Assembly (NCBI GenBank): GCA_965213525.1 | Contig: OZ243889.1 | Span: 1,178,001-1,242,000, forward strand | Reading direction: 5' to 3' | From: G965213525 sp965213525 | GTDB taxonomy: Bacteria > Actinomycetota > Acidimicrobiia > Acidimicrobiales > Poriferisodalaceae | Length of the DNA stretch: 64,000 bases | In this document: in pieces, positions 8,985 to 17,180 of the stretch | How positions within the stretch are numbered: position 1 is the first letter of the stretch | Layout: every line of letters begins with the position of its first letter | The notes under the pieces: model-generated | The model's input: only the letters and a program-made list of their open reading frames with translations | Database searches by the model: none | What the model was told of the DNA's origin: nothing | Program-made: the position numbers and the translations under genes

Positions 8985-10556
8985 ATGCGAACACCACCAA
9001 CGATCCACGAGACACCGGCCCGAGCGGCACCCGGACCACGATGGCGCCGGGGCCTGTCGGGCACCCTGGCCATCGCGTTGATGATGGCCCTGCTGATGGG
9101 GACCTTCGCCGTGCCGGCGTCGGCCCACGACCAGCGCGACTGGGGCGCCGAACGGACGCACACCTACACCTATGACCACTCGGGGTGGGAACGACCGGGT
9201 TCGTTGTCCGTGGTCGCCGACCAGATCGGCGCCACGGCCCTCCGAGACGCCGGCTACACCGGCGACGGCGTGCAGGTGGCGGTCATCGACACCGGCGTGG
9301 CGCCGGTCCGAGGCCTGTCCGGTGAGGACAAGGTGGTGGCCATGGTCGACCTGTCCTTCGAGGCGGGCATCCCAGAGGCCACCTACCTCGACACCAACGG
9401 CCACGGCACGCACATGACCGGCATCATCGCCGGCAACGACCCGCGCACCGGCTTCGAGGGCATCGCCCCTGACGCCTCGATCGTGTCGGTCAAGGTGGGT
9501 GACAACACCGGCGCCGTCGACGTGTCACAGGTCATCGCGGCGATCGACTGGCTCGTCGAGCACAACGGGCGCGACGGTCTGGACGTCAGGGTCCTCAACC
9601 TGTCCTACGGCGTCGACAGCACCCAGGACCCCAGCGTCGACCCGTTGAACGCAGCGGTGCAGCGCGCATGGGATGCCGGCATCGTCGTCGTGGCGGCGGC
9701 CGGCAACGACGGCAAGCCCCAGAAGGGCATGGCCAACCCGGCGCGCGACCCCTACGTCATCGCCGTGGGGGCCGCGCAGATCAACAAGGCCAAGGTGCAA
9801 CCCGCCAAGTTCTCCACCAGCGGCGATGGGCACCGCAACCCCGACCTGATCGCTCCTGGGGTGAGCATCGAGAGCCTGCGCGCCCCCGGGTCCAGGCTCG
9901 ACACCCAGCACCCGGAGGGGCGCATCGACCACACCCTGTTCAAGGGCTCGGGCTCGAGCCAGGCGACGGCGGTGGTCTCTGGAGCGGTCGCCCTGCTCCT
10001 CGACGTCCGCCCCGAGCTCACGCCCGACCAGGTCAAGTACCTCCTGAACACGACGACCACCCGCGCCAAGGGCGACCAACGCTTCGTCGGCAACGGGTTG
10101 ATCAACGTGGCCACCGCCGCCCGCGCCGCCACACCGGGTGCTGAGGCCGTCCAGCACGGTCCGCGCTCGGACGGTTCGGGCAGCCTCGAGGCCGCTCGCG
10201 GCTCCCAGCACGTGACCCTCGACGGGGCGACCCTGTCGGGCGAGATCACCTTCAACGGTGCCAGCTGGACCGGTGCGTCCTGGACCGGTGCGTCCTGGAC
10301 CGGCGCCAGCTGGACCGGCGCGTCCTGGACCGGCGCCAGCTGGACCGGTGCGTCCTGGACCGGAGCGTCCTGGACCGGCGCCAGCTGGACCGGTGCGTCC
10401 TGGACCGGAGCGTCCTGGACCGGCGCCAGCTGGACCGGTGCGTCCTGGACCGGAGCGTCCTGGACCGGCGCCAGCTGGACCGGTGCGTCCTGGACCGGAG
10501 CGTCCTGGACCGGTGCCTCCTGGACCGGCGCCAGCTGGACCACGAGCTCCTGGTAG
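8985..10556 (+). CDS. Secreted subtilisin-like serine protease with GASWT repeat tail
   Basis: S8 peptidase of 523 residues. A Sec signal peptide (residues 1-47, cleavage after ASA) follows a GAGGAG ribosome-binding site that fixes the ATG. The catalytic triad is D102 (VIDTGV), H140 (NGHGTH) and S325 (GSSQAT), with the oxyanion Asn in AAAGNDG. Serine sits in GSS rather than the usual GTS, which is tolerated. There is no obvious inhibitor propeptide beyond about 45 residues after the signal. From residue 425 the chain is 19 uninterrupted copies of GASWT ending in TSSW-stop. The tail is Trp/Ser/Gly-rich and may anchor the enzyme to the envelope or form a beta stack. The gene is divergent from the FAD monooxygenase. 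Confidence 0.9.
   Translation: MRTPPTIHETPARAAPGPRWRRGLSGTLAIALMMALLMGTFAVPASAHDQRDWGAERTHTYTYDHSGWERPGSLSVVADQIGATALRDAGYTGDGVQVAVIDTGVAPVRGLSGEDKVVAMVDLSFEAGIPEATYLDTNGHGTHMTGIIAGNDPRTGFEGIAPDASIVSVKVGDNTGAVDVSQVIAAIDWLVEHNGRDGLDVRVLNLSYGVDSTQDPSVDPLNAAVQRAWDAGIVVVAAAGNDGKPQKGMANPARDPYVIAVGAAQINKAKVQPAKFSTSGDGHRNPDLIAPGVSIESLRAPGSRLDTQHPEGRIDHTLFKGSGSSQATAVVSGAVALLLDVRPELTPDQVKYLLNTTTTRAKGDQRFVGNGLINVATAARAATPGAEAVQHGPRSDGSGSLEAARGSQHVTLDGATLSGEITFNGASWTGASWTGASWTGASWTGASWTGASWTGASWTGASWTGASWTGASWTGASWTGASWTGASWTGASWTGASWTGASWTGASWTGASWTGASWTTSSW
10257..10541 (+). repeat. Tandem 15-bp repeat, 19 copies, within the subtilase gene
   Basis: Nineteen in-frame 15-base units each encode GASWT. 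Three synonymous versions occur (GGCGCCAGC, GGTGCGTCC or GGAGCGTCC followed by TGGACC). Units 6-17 are ordered as four copies of a 45-base triplet, showing that expansion went by 45-base steps after 15-base ones. The remaining codon variation shows the repeat is not brand new. Long antisense open frames here are by-products of the repeat. Confidence 0.95.
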
Positions 10557-10655
10557 CAGCGGTCGTCGCGTCGAGATCGGATCGGGACACGTGAACGCCA
10601 CAGCTCATCCCCCGATGACTGGGGCCGATGGAACCTCACTCCACTGAGGACGGAC

Positions 10656-13178
10656 GTGGAACCCACCGACGCACACGACCACGATGGTGACGGTCTGCTC
10701 CCGGGGCGCTCGCCCCGGGAGCAGATCGTGGCGCTGACCGCAGCCGTCGCCGCGCTCGCCGTCGTCCTCGGGGCGCTCGTCCCCGAGCTGCGCCGGCCCG
10801 ACATCGCCCACGTCGAGGTGATGATCGGCGTCGCCGTCGGGTTCGCCCTCGTCGACCGGCTGATCTTCCACCTCGAGTCCGAGGCCCAGTCGATCAGCTA
10901 CGCCCCGACCGAGCTGCTGCTCGCCGTCGGGCTCTTCACCCTCGGACCACCGGCGCTCCTCTTCGCCCGGGTCCTCGGGTCCGCCGTCGGCATGTGGCTG
11001 TGGCGGCGCCCCCCGCTCTTCAAGATGGGCCTCAACCTCGCCAGCTTCTCCCTCGAGACCGTCGTGGCGGTGCTCGTCGTCTCAGCCGTCGGCCGAACCA
11101 GTGGGGTCGTGGTCACCTGGCTGGGGCTCGTCGGGGCCCTCATCGTCGCCTCGCTCGTCGGTGGCGCCGTCGTCGCCGCCGCCATCTCGCGCTTCGAAGG
11201 CGAGCTGGTTCCCCGGCTGCGGGCCGAGATCACCAGGGCACCCGTCCTCTACGCCCCGCCCTGCCTGGTGGCCGCCTCGATCGTCGCGCCCGCCACCCAG
11301 GACCCCTGGCTCGGGCTCATCGTGGCCAGCCCGGCGCCGGTCGTGTGGTACCTGGTCCGCTCGCACGGCACGCTCATCCACCGCTACCGAGACCTGGACA
11401 GAGCGCACGACTTCAGCCGCACGGTGGGTCACGCCACCTCGACCGACGAGCTGGCCACCGTCGCCGCGCAGAGCATCGCGGCGACCGTCCGGGCTCGCCA
11501 CGTCGAGCTGCGCATCTGGGAGGGATCCGGCGAGGCGGTCGACGCCATGATCGGTGGCCTCGGCAGCTCGGGCGTCCTGCCCGCCTCACCCACCGCCCCG
11601 GCCTGGCGGCGCCGGTTCAGCGACGACGAGGACAGCGGCGGCGCCAGGTCCCGGCTCAGTTCGCTGGGGACAGATCTGGTGGTCGGTGGCCGCTCGCTCC
11701 CCCACGCGCTCGTCGCAGAGATCAGCGACGAGAAGGACGTCCTGGGTTCGATCGTCATCGCCGATCGCGACGGCGCCCGAGCCGACTTCGATGACGCCGA
11801 CGTCGCTCGCCTGGCCACCGTGCTCGATCAGCTGGCGGTCGTCGTTCGCCGGAGCCGGCTGCGTGGGCAGCTGCAAGTGGCCGCCACCCACGATCGCCTC
11901 ACCGGCCTTCCGACGCGTGACCACTTCGAGGCGCTGGTCGACGAGTCGGCGCCGCGACCGGCGGCGGTGCTGCTCGTCGACGTCAACCGGGTCAAGGAGA
12001 TCAACGACGCCTTCGGGCACCAGGCCGGTGACACGCTGCTCACCATCGTCGCCCGTCGCATCGCCGAGGTGTGCGACGGCCTCGGGGTGCTCGGCCGCCT
12101 CGGTGGCGACGAGTTCGTCGTAGCGGCCCTCGACGTGGACAGCGTCGGCGCCGAGCTGCTCGCCACCGACATCGCGCTGGCCCTCGAACGCCCCTTCGAC
12201 CTCGGCCCCGCCGTGGTCGCGGTCTCGGCCAACATCGGCATCGTCGCTCGTCCCGAGCACGGCGAGGAGGCGGCGCAACTGCTTCGTCGGGCCGATCTGG
12301 CGGTGGGCAGCGCCAAGCTCCGCCGTCGGCGCGCCGTGGTGTTCTCCGAGGACCTCGTCGACCACGACGCCACGAGCGTCACGCTGCTGGCCGACCTGCG
12401 GGCCGCCATCGCCGACGATCGCATCGAGGTGGCGTACCAGGCCCAGGTCGACATCGCCACCGGTCGCCTCACCGGAGCAGAGGCCCTGGCCCGTTGGACC
12501 CACCCCGAGCACGGACCCATCGGGCCCGACGTCTTCGTCGGCCTGGCCGAGCAGTGTGGACTGGTCGAGGGTCTCACCCGCTGCGTCCTGCGCAACGCGG
12601 TCGCCGCCGCCAGCGGGTGGAACGCCCAGGGGTGGGAGCTGGACCTGTCGGTCAACATCTCACCCCAGAGCCTGCTGGACGAGAACTTCGAGGCGTTGGT
12701 CGTCGACGCCCTGCGCACCAGCGGCCTCGAGGCCTCTCGCCTCGTGCTCGAGCTTACCGAGACCACCATGATGACCGAGCTCGAACGCACCCACCGGCTG
12801 CTCGACCGCCTGGCCGCCCAGGGCCTGCGGTTCTCCGTCGATGACTTCGGGACCGGGTACTCCTCTCTCGTCAACCTCCGCCACCTGCCGGTCACCGAGC
12901 TCAAGATCGACCGCAGCTTCGTCAGCGACATGCTGGGCAACGCCGACGACGAGACCATCGTCCGCTCGACGATCGACATGGCCCACACCCTCGGCCTCGT
13001 CGTGGTGGCCGAAGGGGTCGAAGATGACGACACGCTCGCCCGCCTGGCGATGATGGGGTGCGACCTCGCCCAGGGCTTCGGGCTCAGCCGCCCGCTCGAT
13101 CCCAAGGCCTTCGAGGCGTTCGTGCTCGACCGCCATGGGGTCCCCGCGAACGACTCGGCTGCCGCCGCGCACCCCTGA
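10656..13178 (+). CDS. Membrane-anchored GGDEF-EAL cyclic-di-GMP enzyme
   Basis: An 840-residue protein: hydrophobic N-terminal segment with about seven membrane helices (residues about 25-240, MASE-like), a GAF-like region (about 255-400), a GGDEF domain with intact G483-G484-D485-E486-F487 and an EAL domain with E609-A610-L611 and DDFGTGYSSL from residue 729. Both active-site motifs are intact, so it may make and degrade c-di-GMP, or one domain may be regulatory. The GTG at 10656 follows GAGGAC. A second GTG at 10728 has GGGAG six to seven bases upstream and would put the first membrane helix at the N-terminus; a perfect hairpin lies between the two. Confidence 0.9.
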   Translation: MEPTDAHDHDGDGLLPGRSPREQIVALTAAVAALAVVLGALVPELRRPDIAHVEVMIGVAVGFALVDRLIFHLESEAQSISYAPTELLLAVGLFTLGPPALLFARVLGSAVGMWLWRRPPLFKMGLNLASFSLETVVAVLVVSAVGRTSGVVVTWLGLVGALIVASLVGGAVVAAAISRFEGELVPRLRAEITRAPVLYAPPCLVAASIVAPATQDPWLGLIVASPAPVVWYLVRSHGTLIHRYRDLDRAHDFSRTVGHATSTDELATVAAQSIAATVRARHVELRIWEGSGEAVDAMIGGLGSSGVLPASPTAPAWRRRFSDDEDSGGARSRLSSLGTDLVVGGRSLPHALVAEISDEKDVLGSIVIADRDGARADFDDADVARLATVLDQLAVVVRRSRLRGQLQVAATHDRLTGLPTRDHFEALVDESAPRPAAVLLVDVNRVKEINDAFGHQAGDTLLTIVARRIAEVCDGLGVLGRLGGDEFVVAALDVDSVGAELLATDIALALERPFDLGPAVVAVSANIGIVARPEHGEEAAQLLRRADLAVGSAKLRRRRAVVFSEDLVDHDATSVTLLADLRAAIADDRIEVAYQAQVDIATGRLTGAEALARWTHPEHGPIGPDVFVGLAEQCGLVEGLTRCVLRNAVAAASGWNAQGWELDLSVNISPQSLLDENFEALVVDALRTSGLEASRLVLELTETTMMTELERTHRLLDRLAAQGLRFSVDDFGTGYSSLVNLRHLPVTELKIDRSFVSDMLGNADDETIVRSTIDMAHTLGLVVVAEGVEDDDTLARLAMMGCDLAQGFGLSRPLDPKAFEAFVLDRHGVPANDSAAAAHP
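10694..10725. promoter_or_regulatory. Perfect 14-bp inverted repeat at 5' end of the GGDEF-EAL gene
   Basis: Left arm 10694-10707, loop GCTC, right arm 10712-10725, no mismatches. It lies in the first 25 codons of the annotated frame. The right arm contains GGGAG, suitably spaced from a GTG at 10728, so it could hide a ribosome-binding site. A purely coding role is possible; a perfect 14-bp match in the first codons is more than codon bias usually produces. Confidence 0.5.
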
Positions 13179-13238
13179 CGCCCCCGTTCGCCCGAAACGT
13201 CGCCGCAGGTGCGGTGGACCCGTGTGAGGATCAGCGCC

Positions 13239-14048
13239 GTGTCCGAACCGCCGTTGCGAGGTCGAGTCGCGCTGGTCACCGGGGCCAACCAGGGCATCGG
13301 CGCCGCCACTGCGCTGGCGCTGGCTGACCGCGGGGCCGACGTGGCGGTGACCTACCTGCGGACCGCCGGTGACCCGCAGCAGTCCGAGTCGTACCGGTCG
13401 GCCCGCTCGGCTGACGCCCTAGAGGTGAGCGCCGCGATCGACCGGCTGGGCCGAAGGTGCCACGCCGTCGAAGCCGATCTGTCCGACGCCGATGCGCCGG
13501 CGCGGCTCTTCGACGGGACCGAGGAGGTGCTGGGCCCGGTGTCGGTGCTCGTCCACAACGCCAGCGCCTGGCGGCCCGACAGCTTCAGCCCCCAGGCGAC
13601 CGACGCCGTCGGGCGCCAGAGCCCGATGGTCGACGTCGCGACCGCCGACGTCCAACTCGGCGTGGACGCCCGTGCCGGAGCGCTGCTGATGGCCCAGTTC
13701 ATCGCCCGTCACCGACGCCGACGCGCCCGCTGGGGTCGCATCGTGACGTTGAGCTCCGGCGACGGCGGCGCGTTCTGCGGCGAGGTCTCCTACGGGGCCG
13801 CCAAGGCCGCGCTGGTCAGCTACACGCTGTCGGCGGCGGCCGAGATGGCGGCTGACGGGGTGACGGCCAACGTGGTGCACCCGCCGGTGACCGACACCGG
13901 TTGGATCACCGACGAGGTGCGGGCGTTCGTGGACGCCAACCCCGACCACCACCACATCGTCGAGCCCGGCGAGGTCGCCGAGGTCATCGCCTGGCTCTGC
14001 TCGGAGGCCGGGCGGATCGTGACCGGCAACGTGCTGCGGTGCCGCTGA
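13239..14048 (+). CDS. Short-chain dehydrogenase/reductase
   Basis: SDR of 269 residues: TGANQGIG cofactor motif near the start, HNAS in place of NNAG, catalytic serine in LSSGDGG and catalytic YGAAK. The start chosen is GTG 13239 because GAGGA lies nearby upstream; a GTG at 13209 in the same frame would add ten residues (MRWTRVRIS-like) that are unlike SDR N-termini. It stands alone between the c-di-GMP gene and a convergent acyl-CoA ligase. Substrate not known. Confidence 0.85.
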   Translation: MSEPPLRGRVALVTGANQGIGAATALALADRGADVAVTYLRTAGDPQQSESYRSARSADALEVSAAIDRLGRRCHAVEADLSDADAPARLFDGTEEVLGPVSVLVHNASAWRPDSFSPQATDAVGRQSPMVDVATADVQLGVDARAGALLMAQFIARHRRRRARWGRIVTLSSGDGGAFCGEVSYGAAKAALVSYTLSAAAEMAADGVTANVVHPPVTDTGWITDEVRAFVDANPDHHHIVEPGEVAEVIAWLCSEAGRIVTGNVLRCR

Positions 14049-14078
14049 AGCTCGGGCGCAGCGCCGGGTGCGGGGCGC

Positions 14079-15662
14079 TCAGGTGGGCCTGGGCGGGTCG
14101 GCGCCCGAGGCGCCGTCGTCGTGTGAGGCGTGGGCCTCGGTGAGTCGGTCCCGCAGCTCACGCTTGAGGACCTTGCCGTAGTCGTTGATGGGCAGGGCGT
14201 CGACGAAGCGGTAGTCCTTGGGTCGCTTGTAGCGGGCGATGTGGTCGAGGCACGTGCGGTCCAGCGCCTCGACCGCCGGCGGGTCGGCGACATCGGTGGC
14301 CACGACGAAGGCCACCACCGCCTCACCCCACTCGGGGTCGGGGCGGCCCACGACCGAGGCGGCTTCGACCCTCGGGTGGCGCAGCAGCGCCTCTTCGACC
14401 TCGCGGGGGTAGATGTTCATCCCGCCGCTGATGATGAGGTCCTTGGAGCGGTCCCGCAGCGTGAGGTAGCCCTCGGCGTCGAAGCTGCCGACGTCACCGG
14501 TGTGCAGCCAGCCGCCACGCAGTGCCTCGGCGGTGGCGTCGGGCTGGTCCCAGTAGCCGGCCATCACCACGTCGCCTCGGACGACGACCTCGCCGACCTC
14601 GCCGGCGGGCAGCGGCCGGTCATCTGCGCCGACGACACCGACCTCGACGTCGGTGCGGGCGGTGCCGACGCTGCCGAGGCGGTCGCGCCACCGGGGGTGG
14701 TCCCGATCGGCGTGGTCTGCTGCGGACAGGGCCGTGATGGTCATCGGTGTCTCGCCCTGTCCGTAGATCTGCACGAGACGAGGCCCGAAGGCGCCGAGGG
14801 CGTCCTCAAGGTCGGCGAGGTACATCGGCGCGCCCCCGTAGATGATGGTCTTGAGGTTGACCAGATCGGCGCAGGTGACCGCCGGGTCAGAGCTCAACCG
14901 CCGCACCATCGTGGGTGCTGCGAACAACGTCGTGCCCGGCCAGCGCTGTACGAGACCGGCGATCTCGTCACCGTCGACGCCGCCGGACTTCGGCGTCACG
15001 CTCACCGCGCCCCGGGCGATGTGGGGCAGGCCGTACAGGCCCGAGCCGTGGGAGAGCGGTGCGGCGTGCAGGATGGCGTCGCCGGGAGCGATCGGGTCGA
15101 TGTCGGCGAAGTACGACAGCGACATCATCATGAGGTTGGCGAAGGTGAGCGTGGCCCCCTTGGGCTGCCCGGTCGTGCCGCTGGTGTAGAAGAGCCACGC
15201 AGGGTCGTCGGATCGGCGGTGCACGATGTCGGCGGGGGCCGACCCGATCAGCCGGTCCCAGCGCTCGCCGGGCACGACGACGGCCGCTCGCAGCGCCTCG
15301 ACGGTGGCCACGAGCGGTTCGACGTCGTCGGCGTGCTCGGCGTCGGTGACCACGACCGAGGTGCCGCTGTGGCCGAGGACGTAGGCGATCTCGTCGGGGT
15401 GCAGGCGGGCGTTGACCGGCACGGCGACGAGCCCGGCGTGCCAGGTGGCGAGCAGCGCCTCGAGGTACTCGGGCCGGTTGCCCATGACGATCGCCACCCG
15501 GTCCCCTTCGTGCAGGTCGAGATCGGCCCGGAACCCGGCGGCGGCGCCGGCGACGCGGGCGGCGAACTGGGCCCAGGTGGCGTGCACGTCCTCGCCGTCA
15601 GCCAGCGCCGGAGCATCGGGCCGACGGCGTCCGTGGCGTTGCACCCAGATCGCGAGGTTCAC
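14079..15662 (-). CDS. AMP-forming acyl-CoA synthetase/ligase
   Basis: ANL-superfamily enzyme of 527 residues that adenylates a carboxylate and transfers it to CoA. Core motifs in order: P-loop FYTSGTTGQPKGA, YGQGET, GWLHTGDVG, the hinge region RSKDLIISGGMNIYP and the C-terminal lysine region NDYGKVLKREL. The start at GTG 15662 gives a typical N-terminus (NLAIWVQRHG); the open frame runs 18 residues further. It converges on the SDR at 13239. Substrate (fatty acid, aromatic or terpenoid acid) cannot be read. Confidence 0.88.
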   Translation of the reverse strand: MNLAIWVQRHGRRRPDAPALADGEDVHATWAQFAARVAGAAAGFRADLDLHEGDRVAIVMGNRPEYLEALLATWHAGLVAVPVNARLHPDEIAYVLGHSGTSVVVTDAEHADDVEPLVATVEALRAAVVVPGERWDRLIGSAPADIVHRRSDDPAWLFYTSGTTGQPKGATLTFANLMMMSLSYFADIDPIAPGDAILHAAPLSHGSGLYGLPHIARGAVSVTPKSGGVDGDEIAGLVQRWPGTTLFAAPTMVRRLSSDPAVTCADLVNLKTIIYGGAPMYLADLEDALGAFGPRLVQIYGQGETPMTITALSAADHADRDHPRWRDRLGSVGTARTDVEVGVVGADDRPLPAGEVGEVVVRGDVVMAGYWDQPDATAEALRGGWLHTGDVGSFDAEGYLTLRDRSKDLIISGGMNIYPREVEEALLRHPRVEAASVVGRPDPEWGEAVVAFVVATDVADPPAVEALDRTCLDHIARYKRPKDYRFVDALPINDYGKVLKRELRDRLTEAHASHDDGASGADPPRPT

Positions 15663-15672
15663 GGTGCAAGGA

Positions 15673-15991
15673 TCACGGTGCGTGCCACGTCCAAGAGGCG
15701 TGCGCCTGTCCGTCACACCGCCCGACCGCCGTCGAGACCTCCTCCAGGCGTTGGTGATCGCGCCGGCTCAGAACGGAAGGGATGAGGTGGAGACTACTGC
15801 GGAGGCCGTCGTCGATCTCATCGATCAGAAGCCGGGGAAGCTGGCCGACCCGCCCCGCCAGCCCCGACCGATCGACGAGCTCCAACCCGGGCGGCACCGC
15901 AACGGAGCTCTTCGAAAGACCCGTTGCTGCGGATTCGAGCAAGACGTTGCCAGCGAGGCCGGCCCTAGTAGACCGCACCACGGGCTACCAC
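15673..15991 (-). pseudogene. mazF toxin remnant with internal deletion
   Basis: Remnant of a MazF/PemK endoribonuclease. A GTG at 15991 overlapping the antitoxin stop by seven bases opens VVARGAVY, a typical MazF N-terminus, but the frame ends at TAG 15967-15965. Another frame then carries the normal C-terminal half: GLAGNVLLESAATGLSK, then VDRSGLAGRVGQLP and a final helix ending near GLRSSL. The middle (about 40 residues, including the conserved region after RRPV) is missing and the two ends are out of frame. This is best explained by one deletion. The open frame also runs about 35 residues past the usual MazF end. Confidence 0.72.
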
Positions 15992-16215
15992 GGCGCCGAA
16001 CGCTCCATCCGCTCGCCAATCGCCGAAGCGTTCAGCTCGGTCCGCCGCTCGGTCGCCGCAAGTGCCGCATCTGCCAGTAGCTGCTCAGCAAACGCAGGCG
16101 TCGACTGCGCACCGTGGCGACGGAGCTGATCGGTCACCCACCTCGAGAAGGGCACGTCGAGGCCTTCGATGATCGGCACGACGTCATCGGGCACGCTGAT
16201 CGTCTTGTTGGGCAC
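15985..16215 (-). CDS. mazE: MazE-like antitoxin
   Basis: A 76-residue DNA-binding antitoxin candidate. The N-terminus (PNKTISVPDDVVPIIEGL) looks like a ribbon-helix-helix: a short strand, then two helices ending in SRWVTDQLRRH. The C-terminal half is Ala/Glu-rich and would be the toxin-binding tail. It starts with GTG; a palindrome lies on the start. It overlaps the beginning of the mazF remnant by seven bases, the usual order and spacing of mazEF. With the toxin destroyed it would now be an orphan. Family assignment rests mainly on the toxin remnant downstream. Confidence 0.72.
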   Translation of the reverse strand: MPNKTISVPDDVVPIIEGLDVPFSRWVTDQLRRHGAQSTPAFAEQLLADAALAATERRTELNASAIGERMERSAPW

Positions 16216-16230
16216 GTACGCATGGTACGT
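16214..16230. promoter_or_regulatory. Candidate antitoxin operator (inverted repeat)
   Basis: ACGTAC, five bases GCATG, GTACGT: a perfect 6-bp inverted repeat covering the mazE start codon. Ribbon-helix-helix antitoxins bind such sites to repress their own operon. The match is seen; binding is inferred. Confidence 0.4.
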
Positions 16231-16328
16231 ACGGAGCACGCATCGCAGCGACGCTTCGACCACGGGATGCCCGCGACCGGCTTGGGGATGACATCTCTGC
16301 GCCGACTCGTTGTCGAGCAGAGGGTCGC

Positions 16329-16415
16329 TGGTGTCGGAGGGGGGACTTGAACCCCCACGCCCTTGCGGGCACCAGCCCCTCAAGCTGGCGCGTCTGCCGA
16401 TTCCGCCACTCCGAC
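16329..16415 (-). tRNA. tRNA-Leu (anticodon GAG)
   Basis: Full cloverleaf on the minus strand. Acceptor stem GTCGGAG/CTCCGAC, anticodon stem CCAGC/GCTGG around the loop TTGAGGG (anticodon GAG, reading CUC/CUU), a long variable arm GTGCCCGCAAGGGCG as expected for leucine, and T-arm GGGGG-TTCAAGT-CCCCC. The discriminator is A and the terminal CCA is encoded (16329-16331). The decayed mazEF lies just downstream; tRNA 3' ends are common integration sites, but no integrase is present. Confidence 0.96.
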
Positions 16416-16493
16416 GTGGCCGCCGGATCGCTCCGACAGAACACGCCAACCTAGCACCGGCCCGAACCCGGGCACAGGCGCTGCGGCTCGCGC

Positions 16494-17180
16494 TCAGAGG
16501 AGGGCGGCCAGGCCTCGCAGATCGTCGACGAAGGCAGCCTCGGCGGCCGGGCGCTCGTCCCCGGCTCGCAGCACCGACGACGGGTGCACCGTCGCCCACA
16601 CCAGTGGCGCCAGCTCGCTGTCGATCGGCTGACCCCGCTGCTGGGTCACCCGGAACTTCGAGCCGAGCAGTGCCTTGGCCGCCGTCGCCCCCAACAGCAG
16701 CACCGCCTGGGGCTCGACGATCGCCAGCTCGGCGTCGAGCCACGGAGTGCACGCCACCACCTCGGTGCGGTTGGGCGTCTGGTGGATGCGCCGGGGGCCC
16801 CGGGGCTCCCACTTGAAGTGCTTGACGACGTTGGTCGTGTAGGTGCGAGCCGGGTCGATGCCTGCTGCGGTCATCCCGGCGTCGAGCACGGCCCCGGCCG
16901 GACCCACGAACGGACGACCCTCGAGGTCCTCGTTGTCACCGGGCTGCTCGCCGATGACGAACAGGTCGGCGTCGAGGGCGCCCTCGCCGAACACCGTCTG
17001 GGTCCCCCGCTCGTGCAGCGGACACGCCGTGCACCCCGCAGCTGCCGCCCGCAGCTCGTCCCACGAGCCACCGGCGGGCACCATCGACGCCGTCTCCAAG
17101 GTCAACAGCTCATCTCCCAGGTAGGGGCTACCCAGCGTGGCCGGCTCGGCCCGACGCCTCCAACGTGAGGGATGCGACAT
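16494..17180 (-). CDS. udgX: UdgX-type uracil-DNA glycosylase
   Basis: Uracil-DNA glycosylase of 228 residues with an Fe-S cluster (C50-x2-C53 plus later cysteines). It has the GEQPGD motif (residues 77-82) and the insertion RRIHQTP with H133. That KRRIH-type loop is the hallmark of UdgX, whose histidine forms a covalent bond with the abasic site after uracil is removed. The start could also be an in-frame ATG at 17084, which would give about 196 residues, close to mycobacterial UdgX. Monocistronic, divergent from sigK. Confidence 0.88.
   Translation of the reverse strand: MSHPSRWRRRAEPATLGSPYLGDELLTLETASMVPAGGSWDELRAAAAGCTACPLHERGTQTVFGEGALDADLFVIGEQPGDNEDLEGRPFVGPAGAVLDAGMTAAGIDPARTYTTNVVKHFKWEPRGPRRIHQTPNRTEVVACTPWLDAELAIVEPQAVLLLGATAAKALLGSKFRVTQQRGQPIDSELAPLVWATVHPSSVLRAGDERPAAEAAFVDDLRGLAALL

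Noticed and set aside
10257..10541. Possible CRISPR array
   Set aside because: Units are 15 bases with no unique spacers and are in frame inside a protease gene.
9525..10804. Long antisense frames of 350-358 codons full of Gly/Pro or VQLAPVQDAP repeats
   Set aside because: They mirror the GASWT repeat and the subtilase on the other strand; no start signal or family.
16329..16415. tRNA as attachment site of an integrated element
   Set aside because: No integrase, no second copy of the tRNA 3' end was noticed within the window.
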